Below, one piece after another: positions 26,246 through 33,877 of a stretch of 64,000 nt of DNA. The notes below the pieces were generated by a model that had not been told where the DNA came from, ran no database searches, and saw only the letters and a program-made list of their open reading frames with translations. The DNA comes from Oscillospiraceae bacterium. GTDB taxonomy: Bacteria; Bacillota; Clostridia; Oscillospirales; Acutalibacteraceae. Position 1 is the stretch's first letter. Each line of letters starts with the position of its first letter. The position numbers were made by a program, and so were the translations under genes. The stretch is from NCBI GenBank assembly GCA_015066085.1, contig SVPA01000006.1, positions 18,171 through 82,170 of the forward strand, in the 5' to 3' direction.

Positions 26246-29020
26246 ATGACTTTTTTATCTGTTTTAGAGGCGGTTTTTATTGGGCCTCTCAAACTGATTT
26301 TTGAAATCATTTTTGAGTTTGCCAACCGTTTTACAGACCATCCGGGGCTTTCTATTATCTTCTTAAGCCTTGTTATGAATATTTTGGTTCTTCCTCTTTA
26401 TAAGCGTGCCGACGCAATGCAGGAAGCCACAAGGGATATTGAAGCAAAGTTAAATAGGGGCGTCGCTCATATTAAGAAGACCTTTAAGGGCGACGAGCGT
26501 ATGATGATTCTGCAGACCTACTACCGTCAGAACAACTACAAGCCGACAAATGCGCTAAACGGCTCGGTTTCGTTGCTTCTTGAAATCCCCTTCTTTATGG
26601 CAGCCTATCAGTTTCTTGCCCACCTTGAAATCTTAAACGGAGTATCTCTAGGTCCGATTAAGGACCTGGGCTCTCCTGACGGACTGATTGTTATCGGCTC
26701 GGTCGCAATAAATCTTTTGCCCTTTGTTATGACCCTAATCAATGTCATTTCAAGTGCGCTTTACCTAAAGGGATTCCCGCTGAAAACCAAAATACAACTT
26801 TACTTAATGGCGTTGTTTTTCCTGGTTTTCCTTTATAGTTCTCCTGCGGGTCTTGTTTTTTACTGGACGCTTAACAACCTATTCTCTCTTGTCAAAACAA
26901 TCTTCTATAAAATCAAAAATCCGCAAAAGGTTCTTAGAATTCTCACCTGTGTCGTTGGTGTGGCTTTCCTTATTTTCGGTTTCGTTTACGATACCGACTC
27001 GCTAAAGAAAAGACTTCTCCTTTTTGCAATAGGCCTTGCTTTGCAAATGCCTATTCTACTGCCTTTATTTAAAGGAAAAGTTAACATACTTAAAAATAAC
27101 GACGCAAAGCCAAATTCCAAAGTTTTCCTTTTAGGCTCAATTCTCTTAACTGTTTTAGTAGGCCTTTTAATTCCTTCGGCGTTTATTGCCGCCTCGCCCC
27201 AGGAATATGTCGATATAAGTTATTTCCATCATCCGCTGTTATATTTAGTTAATTCTTTAGCCTTGGCTGCGGGAACCTTCCTTGTCTGGCTTCGAGTTTT
27301 TTATTGGATTTCAAGCGAAAAGGGAAAGGTGCTTTTTGATAGGCTCGTTTGGGTTTTGTGTGGAGTAATGCTTGTTAACTATATGTTCTTCGGAACAAAA
27401 CTCGGCGTAATTTCCCCAAAACTTCAGTACGAAAACGGAATGAATTTCTCTTCTGCCGAACAACTAATAAATATCGCTGTAATCGCTTTTCTGGCCGTGG
27501 CTCTCTATTTTGTTATACTAAAATGGAAACGGGCCGTTTCGCTGATACTTGCGGTTGCTATTATTGCCGTAAGCGGAATGGCTGCGGTTAATACCTTTAC
27601 GGTTAAAAAGTCGGTTGATGAAATAAAAACTGCCGACACTAACAGTGCCGACATTCCAAGTTTCAGTCTAAGCAAAACGGGTAAAAATGTTATAGTTCTT
27701 ATGCTTGACAGAGCCGTGGGCTCGTATGTTCCTTTTATATTCAACGAAAAACCCGAACTTAAAGAGCAGTTTGATGGCTTCTGTTTCTACGATAACACTA
27801 TTTCTTTCGGAGGAAAAACCAACTTCGGAACACCGGCTCTTTTCGGCGGATATGAATATACACCCGTTGAAATGAACAAAAGAAAAGACGAACTTCTCGT
27901 TACTAAACATAACGAGGCTTTAAAGGTAATGCCCACAATCTTTGCAGACAATGGATACGATGTTACGGTATGTGACCCCGTATACGCCAATTACAGTTGG
28001 ATTCCGGATTTATCTTTGTTTAATGATATGCCTAAAGTAAAGGCGTATATTTCAAAGGGAAAATTCTCAAAACCGGAGGAAAAACAGGCAGTAATAAAAA
28101 ACAATTACCGAAACTTCTTCTGTTTTAGTATTATGAAAACAATGCCTGTGGTACTGCAACCCACTGTATATAACGAGGGTAAATACAACCAGATTGTAGA
28201 TATCTCAAAGCAAGAAGTGGCTACTTCTCAAAAAATAGAAAACATTTCGGTTTCTAAGGGTATGGACGCTTCTTTTATGGATTGCTACAATACGCTGGGA
28301 AGTCTGTCTAAAATTACAAATATCACAGACAACGGTAAGAACACATTTTTGTTTATGGCTAATGATATAACCCACGAGCCAACCCTCTTAAAAGAACCGG
28401 AGTATGTGCCTTCCCCCAATATTGATAACACAAAATTTGACGCTGAAAACGCTGATAGATTTGTTTTGGGAGACAAAAGGTTAAATATAAAAAACGAACG
28501 CCAAATGGTACACTATCAAACCAATATGGCCGCCTTTATTCAACTTGGCAAATGGTTTGACCATATGCGTAAAAATGGTGTTTGGGATAACACAAGAATA
28601 ATTCTTGTTTCTGACCACGGCGAACCGCTTGGGCAAAGAAATGAGTTGCTTGTCGATATCGGCAAGGAAGAACTGCTTGATGCCTCGGGGTATTTTCCGC
28701 TTTTAATGGTTAAGGATTTTGATAGCAAAGGATTTACCGTTTCAAGCGAGTTTATGACCAATGCCGACGTTCCAACCCTTGCAACAAACGGAATTATCGA
28801 GAATCCTATAAATCCGTTTACGAATAAGGAAATAAACAGTAACGAAAAAACTGCCCACGAACAGTTTGTAATTCTTTCAAGTTTCTGGAGAGTTAATCAA
28901 AATAACGGAAACACCTTCCGCGAGTCAAGATGGGTAAGTGTTAAAGATAACATTTGGGACCGGGAAAATTGGACCTATCACGATGAAAAGGTTGTATTAG
29001 ATAAACATTCAGCGCCATAA
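26246..29020 (+). CDS. YidC/Oxa1-like domain fused to a sulfatase-fold (LTA synthase-like) domain
   Basis: This 924-residue protein has two recognisable halves. Residues about 1-225 follow the YidC/Oxa1 insertase pattern: 'PGLSIIFLSLVMNILVLPLYKRADAMQ', a charged hairpin, 'LEIPFFMAAYQFL', and 'SPAGLVFYWTLNNLFSLVKTIFY'. Further membrane helices fill about 230-460. Residues about 480-900 are an extracytoplasmic alkaline-phosphatase-superfamily domain with metal ligand D488 (VLMLDRA), nucleophile T525 or T529 (GGKTNFGTP) and D790-H791 (VSDHGEP). Known relatives of the second half transfer phosphoglycerol or phosphoethanolamine from lipids. The neighbours suggest work on a choline-containing surface polymer. 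Function is inferred. Confidence 0.82.
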   Translation: MTFLSVLEAVFIGPLKLIFEIIFEFANRFTDHPGLSIIFLSLVMNILVLPLYKRADAMQEATRDIEAKLNRGVAHIKKTFKGDERMMILQTYYRQNNYKPTNALNGSVSLLLEIPFFMAAYQFLAHLEILNGVSLGPIKDLGSPDGLIVIGSVAINLLPFVMTLINVISSALYLKGFPLKTKIQLYLMALFFLVFLYSSPAGLVFYWTLNNLFSLVKTIFYKIKNPQKVLRILTCVVGVAFLIFGFVYDTDSLKKRLLLFAIGLALQMPILLPLFKGKVNILKNNDAKPNSKVFLLGSILLTVLVGLLIPSAFIAASPQEYVDISYFHHPLLYLVNSLALAAGTFLVWLRVFYWISSEKGKVLFDRLVWVLCGVMLVNYMFFGTKLGVISPKLQYENGMNFSSAEQLINIAVIAFLAVALYFVILKWKRAVSLILAVAIIAVSGMAAVNTFTVKKSVDEIKTADTNSADIPSFSLSKTGKNVIVLMLDRAVGSYVPFIFNEKPELKEQFDGFCFYDNTISFGGKTNFGTPALFGGYEYTPVEMNKRKDELLVTKHNEALKVMPTIFADNGYDVTVCDPVYANYSWIPDLSLFNDMPKVKAYISKGKFSKPEEKQAVIKNNYRNFFCFSIMKTMPVVLQPTVYNEGKYNQIVDISKQEVATSQKIENISVSKGMDASFMDCYNTLGSLSKITNITDNGKNTFLFMANDITHEPTLLKEPEYVPSPNIDNTKFDAENADRFVLGDKRLNIKNERQMVHYQTNMAAFIQLGKWFDHMRKNGVWDNTRIILVSDHGEPLGQRNELLVDIGKEELLDASGYFPLLMVKDFDSKGFTVSSEFMTNADVPTLATNGIIENPINPFTNKEINSNEKTAHEQFVILSSFWRVNQNNGNTFRESRWVSVKDNIWDRENWTYHDEKVVLDKHSAP

Positions 29021-29037
29021 GCCAAAGCCTGAAATAA

Positions 29038-29460
29038 TCAGGGCGTTTCGCATTTTTCAATATAAACGCTGTTTACAAAACCGCTTTCTGAATATCCGAC
29101 TTCAAGAAAATATTCGGCGTTCTTGTCAAGAACATTCTTAAAGGCGAGAATTTCGGTCGGGTCGGCGGTTTGTTCCTGTTCAAAATATAACATAATCGGC
29201 TCCTTTGGGTTGTTGGCATTATGGTCGGCAACCCGAAGGAGCATTGTTTCGGTTTTAAGAGAATATTGATTGCCGTCTACCGCTTCGAACTGATTATTAA
29301 AGGCTTTAATTTCAAAATCGGAAACCGAAGAGGCGTCGTTTATTAAGTCCTCTTGACCCGAAAGAATTTCTATTGTTATAAAGACGGTAAAAACCGTAAA
29401 ACAGACAAAAAGAAGAAGGGCTAAAGCAATAAGCCAGGTGGATTTTTTGTTTTCACTCAT
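29038..29460 (-). CDS. Membrane-anchored extracytoplasmic protein, unknown
   Basis: The ATG at 29460 has GGAGG at 29468-29472 (coding strand); the frame to 29475 begins with an ATG overlapping that site. The 140-residue product has a short charged start, one membrane helix (WLIALALLLFVCFTVFTVFITIEIL) and a 100-residue outside domain, with 'QYSLKTETMLLRVADHNANNPKEPIMLYFEQ' and a C-terminal strand pattern. I do not recognise it. It is convergent with the YidC-sulfatase gene, 17 bases away, with only a small CCTGA-AATAA-TCAGG stem between them. Confidence 0.6.
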   Translation of the reverse strand: MSENKKSTWLIALALLLFVCFTVFTVFITIEILSGQEDLINDASSVSDFEIKAFNNQFEAVDGNQYSLKTETMLLRVADHNANNPKEPIMLYFEQEQTADPTEILAFKNVLDKNAEYFLEVGYSESGFVNSVYIEKCETP

Positions 29461-29579
29461 ATTTTTCGCCTCCAAATCTTTTGGTTTATTTTATCATATC
29501 GCTTATATTTTGTAAAGGTAACAAGTTAAGGTAAACACTTGTCCGTGCATTTACATATAATGTAGCGGAGGTGAAAATT

Positions 29580-29990
29580 ATGAATAATAACAGTTGCTCT
29601 TGCCGTTTTGGCTGCACCTTCTGGGCAGTAGTTGCAAGCGTAATAGTCGGTGTTGTTACCGCCTTTTTGCAGATAACCGGAACAATAACCGTAGCCCCCG
29701 TGTTTTCGTGGGTTTTCTTTGGAATAGCCGTGCTTTTCCTTGTTGTTTTAACCGGTTTTGTTCTTGTCGGAAACGGGGACGGAACCTGCTGTCAGCCTTG
29801 CACCGCTCTTGCCGCTTTGCTGATAGGCGCCCTCGGAACAGTTATAGCGTCCCTTGTTATCCTTGCCTTTGCCTTTGTTGCAACAAGTATAGTCGGCGCT
29901 GTGGTTTTGGGTATTGAACTTCTTTTCTTTACTTTAACTCTAACTTCTTCTGCTTGTGTGATAAACTGTCTTTTTGGTTGCCAAAACTGA
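29580..29990 (+). CDS. Small four-helix membrane protein with paired cysteines, unknown
   Basis: The start is the ATG at 29580, eight bases after GGAGG (29567-29571); the in-frame GTG at 29571 lies in that site. The 136-residue product begins 'NNNSCSCRFGCTFWAV' and has four hydrophobic helices with further cysteines ('GDGTCCQPCTALAAL', 'SACVINCLFGCQN') at the loops and the end. The pattern recalls small cysteine-flanked membrane proteins that occur in spore-forming Clostridia, but I know no function. A CATATAAT box at 29554-29561 without a vegetative -35 could be a sporulation-sigma promoter; this is a guess. It has its own terminator. Confidence 0.65.
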   Translation: MNNNSCSCRFGCTFWAVVASVIVGVVTAFLQITGTITVAPVFSWVFFGIAVLFLVVLTGFVLVGNGDGTCCQPCTALAALLIGALGTVIASLVILAFAFVATSIVGAVVLGIELLFFTLTLTSSACVINCLFGCQN

Positions 29991-30000
29991 CATTAAAAAA

Positions 30001-30031
30001 GGTCGAAGTGTGTTTCACTTCGACCTTTTTT
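30001..30031 (+). terminator. Rho-independent terminator
   Basis: GGTCGAAGTG (30001-30010) pairs with CACTTCGACC (30016-30025), followed by six T. Confidence 0.9.
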
Positions 30032-30089
30032 GTTTTTTCTTGCACTAAAAGCACAGATATGATATATTTATATTAAAGGAGGGGTATAT

Positions 30090-30785
30090 ATGAATATGAT
30101 TAACCCAATGAATGAATTTTTAGAAATTTTCGGAATTTATGACTCGCCCTATGCTTACTCGGAAGATTCGATAGTAATGCTGATTTTAGCAATTTATGTA
30201 GGCATTTTAGGCCTTGTCGGTATCGGTTTTCTTGTAAACTACATATTGCAGGCGATTGCCATTTACCGCCTTGCTAAAAACCGTAACATTAAAGGTGCTT
30301 GGCTTGCCTGGATACCTGTTTTAAACTCTTATCCGGTGGGTGCTATTTCCGACTATCACGATAAAGCCCGCGGACTTAACCGTGCTTGGAGAAAGACCCT
30401 TTTGGTAACAAGAATTTTAGGTCCCGGAATGTTTTTGGCAACCTATTTCGGCTTTTTAGCAGTAGTGCTGTTTATTGGTCTTGGCGAAAGAATGCTCAGA
30501 CCGAGTTTTTTATACGGTACGGAAAGTATAGGCGTTTTAGGAGTTATAGTAGTTGCAATCCTTTTTTATCTGCTTATTATTGTCGCTGCTCTTATTATGT
30601 CGGTTTATCAGTACGGAACCTTTGTTTGCCTTTACAAAATATATGACATAGTTGTTCCAACCAAAGCGGTAAAATACTTTATAATCAGTTTAATTGTTCC
30701 CTTTGGCGCTTCGATTTGCTTGATGTGTGCAAGAAAAAGCAGACTTGGAATTGCTCAAACAGAAATAAATCAAATAGAAGAATAA
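30090..30785 (+). CDS. Multi-pass membrane protein, unknown
   Basis: This 231-residue protein has about five hydrophobic segments. The motif 'AIYRLAKNRNIKGAWLAWIPVLNSYPVGAISDYHDKARG' is characteristic of a widespread but uncharacterised clostridial membrane family in which a 'helix-KNR-AWLAWIPV' turn follows the first helices. AGGAGG lies before the ATG. It stands alone between terminators, convergent with an AraC regulator. I cannot give a function. Confidence 0.7.
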   Translation: MNMINPMNEFLEIFGIYDSPYAYSEDSIVMLILAIYVGILGLVGIGFLVNYILQAIAIYRLAKNRNIKGAWLAWIPVLNSYPVGAISDYHDKARGLNRAWRKTLLVTRILGPGMFLATYFGFLAVVLFIGLGERMLRPSFLYGTESIGVLGVIVVAILFYLLIIVAALIMSVYQYGTFVCLYKIYDIVVPTKAVKYFIISLIVPFGASICLMCARKSRLGIAQTEINQIEE

Positions 30786-30790
30786 ATTGA

Positions 30791-30821
30791 AACGCCTTCT
30801 CGCAAGAGAAGGCGTTTTTTT
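30791..30821. terminator. Terminator between convergent genes
   Basis: AACGCCTTCTC (30791-30801) pairs with GAGAAGGCGTT (30806-30816), then T-rich sequence that runs into the last codon of the AraC gene on the other strand. Confidence 0.88.
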
Positions 30822-31647
30822 ATTTTTTACCTCTGAAAGCCGAGGGGGTCTGCCCCGTTAACTGTTTAAAACATCTTCCGAAATAAAGCGGGTCTTTAAA
30901 GCCGATAACCCCCGAAATTTCCTTAATGGTAAGGTTGGTGGTTGAAAGCAGATTTTTTGCAATATTCATTCGCTGAATCTGCTTATATTCCAAAGGCGAG
31001 AAGCCGGTAACGCTTGTAAAAAGATGGGTAAAATATGAGGTTGAAAGGTTACACATCTGAGCGTATTCATCAACCGAGATATTGCTTGTACAGTCGGAGT
31101 TTATAGAGTCAAGAGCAGGAGCAATTTTCTCCTGACCTTTCGACTTGCTTTGCGGAACAAGGTGTATCGCAGTGCGGGATAAAAGGCCTAAAAGGGCAAT
31201 AAGTAAAGAAGAAGTAATTAGTTCTGAATTTGGCTCAAATTTACTGTGTTCGGTAATAATTCGCTCAAATAACGAATTGATTTCAGCGTCGTGGCCGATA
31301 AAACACTTGTCTTTGGCGGTAAGTTTAAGAAAGGAAAGAAGTTCGGTTGACATTCTGCCCCGGAAAGAAAACCAGCAAATTTCAGACAATTTATCTAAAA
31401 CGGTTAAAGATTTATGCTCATAGGGTCGGCAGATAATAAATTCTCCCGTTTCAAGAAAAACCGCACTTGAGGAAACGCAAAGATTGGCGCTTCCGTTTTT
31501 GATGTAAACAAGCAGAAAGTCAGACATTGAGAACTTAGTTTCGTCAGATAATCCTTTGATTATACCGCAGTCGGTAAGTTCAAAGAACAACGCAACATCC
31601 GAACCGTTGCTCGTTATAGTGTAGTCAGAAGCAGAAATAACCGTCAC
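30820..31647 (-). CDS. AraC family transcriptional regulator
   Basis: The 275-residue protein has an N-terminal cupin-like sensor domain (about 1-145) and a C-terminal double helix-turn-helix: 'ISVDEYAQMCNLSTSYFTHLFTSVTGFSPLEYKQIQRM' and 'LTIKEISGVIGFKDPLYFGRCFKQLTGQTPSAFRGKK', which is the standard AraC/XylS signature. Regulators of this type often respond to sugars. No carbohydrate operon adjoins it; the nearest divergent gene is the lysyl-tRNA synthetase, so its target is unclear. Confidence 0.93.
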   Translation of the reverse strand: MTVISASDYTITSNGSDVALFFELTDCGIIKGLSDETKFSMSDFLLVYIKNGSANLCVSSSAVFLETGEFIICRPYEHKSLTVLDKLSEICWFSFRGRMSTELLSFLKLTAKDKCFIGHDAEINSLFERIITEHSKFEPNSELITSSLLIALLGLLSRTAIHLVPQSKSKGQEKIAPALDSINSDCTSNISVDEYAQMCNLSTSYFTHLFTSVTGFSPLEYKQIQRMNIAKNLLSTTNLTIKEISGVIGFKDPLYFGRCFKQLTGQTPSAFRGKK

Positions 31648-31720
31648 CCCCCACTTGTTTTGTTCATTGTATCATAAAGCACAAAAAAGAACAAGACAAA
31701 ATTATGGAGGGATAAAAACA

Positions 31721-31749
31721 TTGACTTAAAAAGGTAAATAATATATAAT
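31721..31749 (+). promoter_or_regulatory. Promoter of the lysyl-tRNA synthetase gene
   Basis: TTGACT (31721-31726), 17-base spacer, TATAAT (31744-31749). RNA would start near 31756, giving a leader of about 100 bases. Confidence 0.82.
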
Positions 31750-31775
31750 AACTAAATATAATGATTGTAATTAGT

Positions 31776-31798
31776 CGAAACGCTCGCAAAGCGTTTCG
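31776..31798 (+). promoter_or_regulatory. Leader hairpin before the lysyl-tRNA synthetase gene
   Basis: CGAAACGC (31776-31783) pairs with GCGTTTCG (31791-31798) near the 5' end of the leader. No T-run follows, so it is not a terminator. It may protect the RNA end or take part in regulation. I see no T-box core (no GGTGG-type antiterminator bulge). Confidence 0.45.
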
Positions 31799-31859
31799 CC
31801 TAACTTTCTCTATTATAATGGAAAATTATGTTCATATAAACTTTTTAGAGGTGTAAATA

Positions 31860-33863
31860 ATGCATTGGTCAGAAGAAATAGCAAAGAAAATTATTGACCG
31901 CAATCCGAATAAGGCCGAATATGTCTGTGCCGCAGGAATCTCTCCTTCGGGCTCAATTCATATCGGAAACTTCCGTGATATTGCAACAAGTTATTTTGTA
32001 GTTAAGGCTCTTCGCAAAATGGGTAAAAAGGCAAAACTTCTCTTCTCTTGGGATGAATTTGACCGTCTTCGCAAGGTGCCTGTTAATGTTGCCGCCGTTA
32101 CCGAGGGTTTTGATAAATATATCGGCCGTCCCTATGTTGACGCTCCCGACCCGTACGGTTGTTGCGAGTCCTATGCCAAACATTTCCAAAACGAGTTTGA
32201 GGCTTCTATTAAGAAGTTCGGAATTGAAATGGACTATCGTTATCAGGCTGGTCAGTACAGAAGCGGAAGATATGCCCAGTATGTTATCCATTCTTTAAAA
32301 CACCGCGAGGAAATTTTCGATATACTTGACTCTTTCAGAACCCAGGAGGCAACCGAAGAGGAAAGACGCAACTACTACCCCGTCGGAATTTACTGCTCAA
32401 AGTGCGGTAAAGATACTACCAAAATTACTAAACTGTCAGACGACTGTATCCACGCCGAGTATGAGTGTGAGTGCGGTCATAAGGGTCAGTTTGATTTTGA
32501 GAATGACTTCAACTGTAAACTTGCCTGGAAAATCGACTGGCCTATGCGCTGGATGGTTGAAGGGGTCGACTTTGAACCGGGCGGAAAGGACCACGCTTCT
32601 CCCACAGGTTCTTATCAGACAAGCCGTATAATTGCCGAAAAGATTTTCGGGTTCGAGGCTCCTATCTTCCAAGGATACGAGTTTATTGGAATTAAGGGAA
32701 CAACCGGAAAAATGTCGGGCTCCTCGGGACTCAACCTTACTCCCGATACTCTTCTTAAACTTTATGACCCCGAAATTATTCTCTGGCTCTACTCTAAAAC
32801 CGAACCCACCAAGGCGTTTAACTTCTGTTTCGACGACGAAATTCTCCGTCAGTATTTTGAGTTTGACCGAATGATGAATGCCTTCGCCGAGGGCAGAGCA
32901 GACGAGCATATTGCCTCTGTTATGGAGGGGGCGTTGATTGAGGGAAGAAAGGTTGAAAGCGTTCCTATGCAACTTCTCGTTTCCCTCGGTTCAATCGTTG
33001 ACTTTAATGTTCCAATGCTTGAAACGGTTTTTGAAAAAATCGGAACTCCCTATAAGTTTGAGGAATTCAAAGAAAGACTTGAACGTGCTAAATTCTGGCT
33101 TGAACAATGCTCTCCCGAAAGCGTTAACCGCCTTCGTGAAAGTCGTAATTTCGAGGTTTACGAACAACTCGACGAGCAGGAGAAACAGGCTGTTAAAATG
33201 CTCTTTGAGTATTTAAGCACCGACGGATATTCTCTTGACGACCTTAATACCGAACTTTACGCAATACCTAAGCGTATTTACGGCGAAGATTTAGACCAGA
33301 AAACCTTAAAGGCTATCCAGGGCAAGTTCTTTAAGAATGTTTACAGACTTCTTATTGACAAAGAGCAAGGCCCCCGCCTTTACCTCTTCCTTTTTGCCGT
33401 TGATAAAGAACGCTATGTAAAACTGCTTGATTTTTCATATCCTCAGACCGATAAGGAAAAGGAAATCGACCAAAAGGCAAAGGGAGACGCCGAGGCTAAA
33501 GCCAAAGCGGACGAGCCTAAAGCCGACCCCGTCAAAGAGCAGATTACTATTGACGAGTTTGACAAGGTAGATATGCGTGTTTGCAAAATTATAAATGCAG
33601 AGGAAATCAAGAAATCTCATTCCTGCTTAAAACTTACCCTTGATGACGGTCTTGACGGAAGAGTAATCGTTTCTTCAATTAAGAACGAATACACTATAGA
33701 ACAACTTATCGGCAAAAAGATAATTGTTATTGCAAACCTTAAACCCGCTAAATTTTCGGGGGTACAATCAAACGGAATGTTACTTGCCGCATCGGCTGAA
33801 GAATGTGGCTGTAAAGTAATTTTCGTAGACGACTCGGTTCCCACAGGAACTGCTATTCATTAA
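31860..33863 (+). CDS. lysS: Class I lysyl-tRNA synthetase with C-terminal tRNA-binding (EMAP-II/Trbp111-like) domain
   Basis: This 667-residue protein has class I signatures: HIGN at residues 34-37 ('SGSIHIGNFRD') and KMSGS at 284-288, which is the form used by class I LysRS rather than KMSKS. A four-cysteine zinc-like cluster ('CSKCGKD', 'CECGHKG') lies near 180-205. The last 105 residues, from about 562, are an OB-fold tRNA-binding domain ('VDMRVCKIINAEEI', 'KFSGVQSNGMLLAA'), which is normally found on MetRS. A basic/acidic linker (about 535-560) joins them. It should charge tRNA(Lys), the added domain aiding tRNA capture. AGAGGTG lies upstream of the ATG. Confidence 0.85.
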   Translation: MHWSEEIAKKIIDRNPNKAEYVCAAGISPSGSIHIGNFRDIATSYFVVKALRKMGKKAKLLFSWDEFDRLRKVPVNVAAVTEGFDKYIGRPYVDAPDPYGCCESYAKHFQNEFEASIKKFGIEMDYRYQAGQYRSGRYAQYVIHSLKHREEIFDILDSFRTQEATEEERRNYYPVGIYCSKCGKDTTKITKLSDDCIHAEYECECGHKGQFDFENDFNCKLAWKIDWPMRWMVEGVDFEPGGKDHASPTGSYQTSRIIAEKIFGFEAPIFQGYEFIGIKGTTGKMSGSSGLNLTPDTLLKLYDPEIILWLYSKTEPTKAFNFCFDDEILRQYFEFDRMMNAFAEGRADEHIASVMEGALIEGRKVESVPMQLLVSLGSIVDFNVPMLETVFEKIGTPYKFEEFKERLERAKFWLEQCSPESVNRLRESRNFEVYEQLDEQEKQAVKMLFEYLSTDGYSLDDLNTELYAIPKRIYGEDLDQKTLKAIQGKFFKNVYRLLIDKEQGPRLYLFLFAVDKERYVKLLDFSYPQTDKEKEIDQKAKGDAEAKAKADEPKADPVKEQITIDEFDKVDMRVCKIINAEEIKKSHSCLKLTLDDGLDGRVIVSSIKNEYTIEQLIGKKIIVIANLKPAKFSGVQSNGMLLAASAEECGCKVIFVDDSVPTGTAIH

Positions 33864-33877
33864 AAGAGGTGTTTTAT

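Noticed and set aside
31749..31860. T-box leader for the lysyl-tRNA synthetase gene
   Set aside because: The leader is too short and lacks the T-box sequence and terminator/antiterminator pair.
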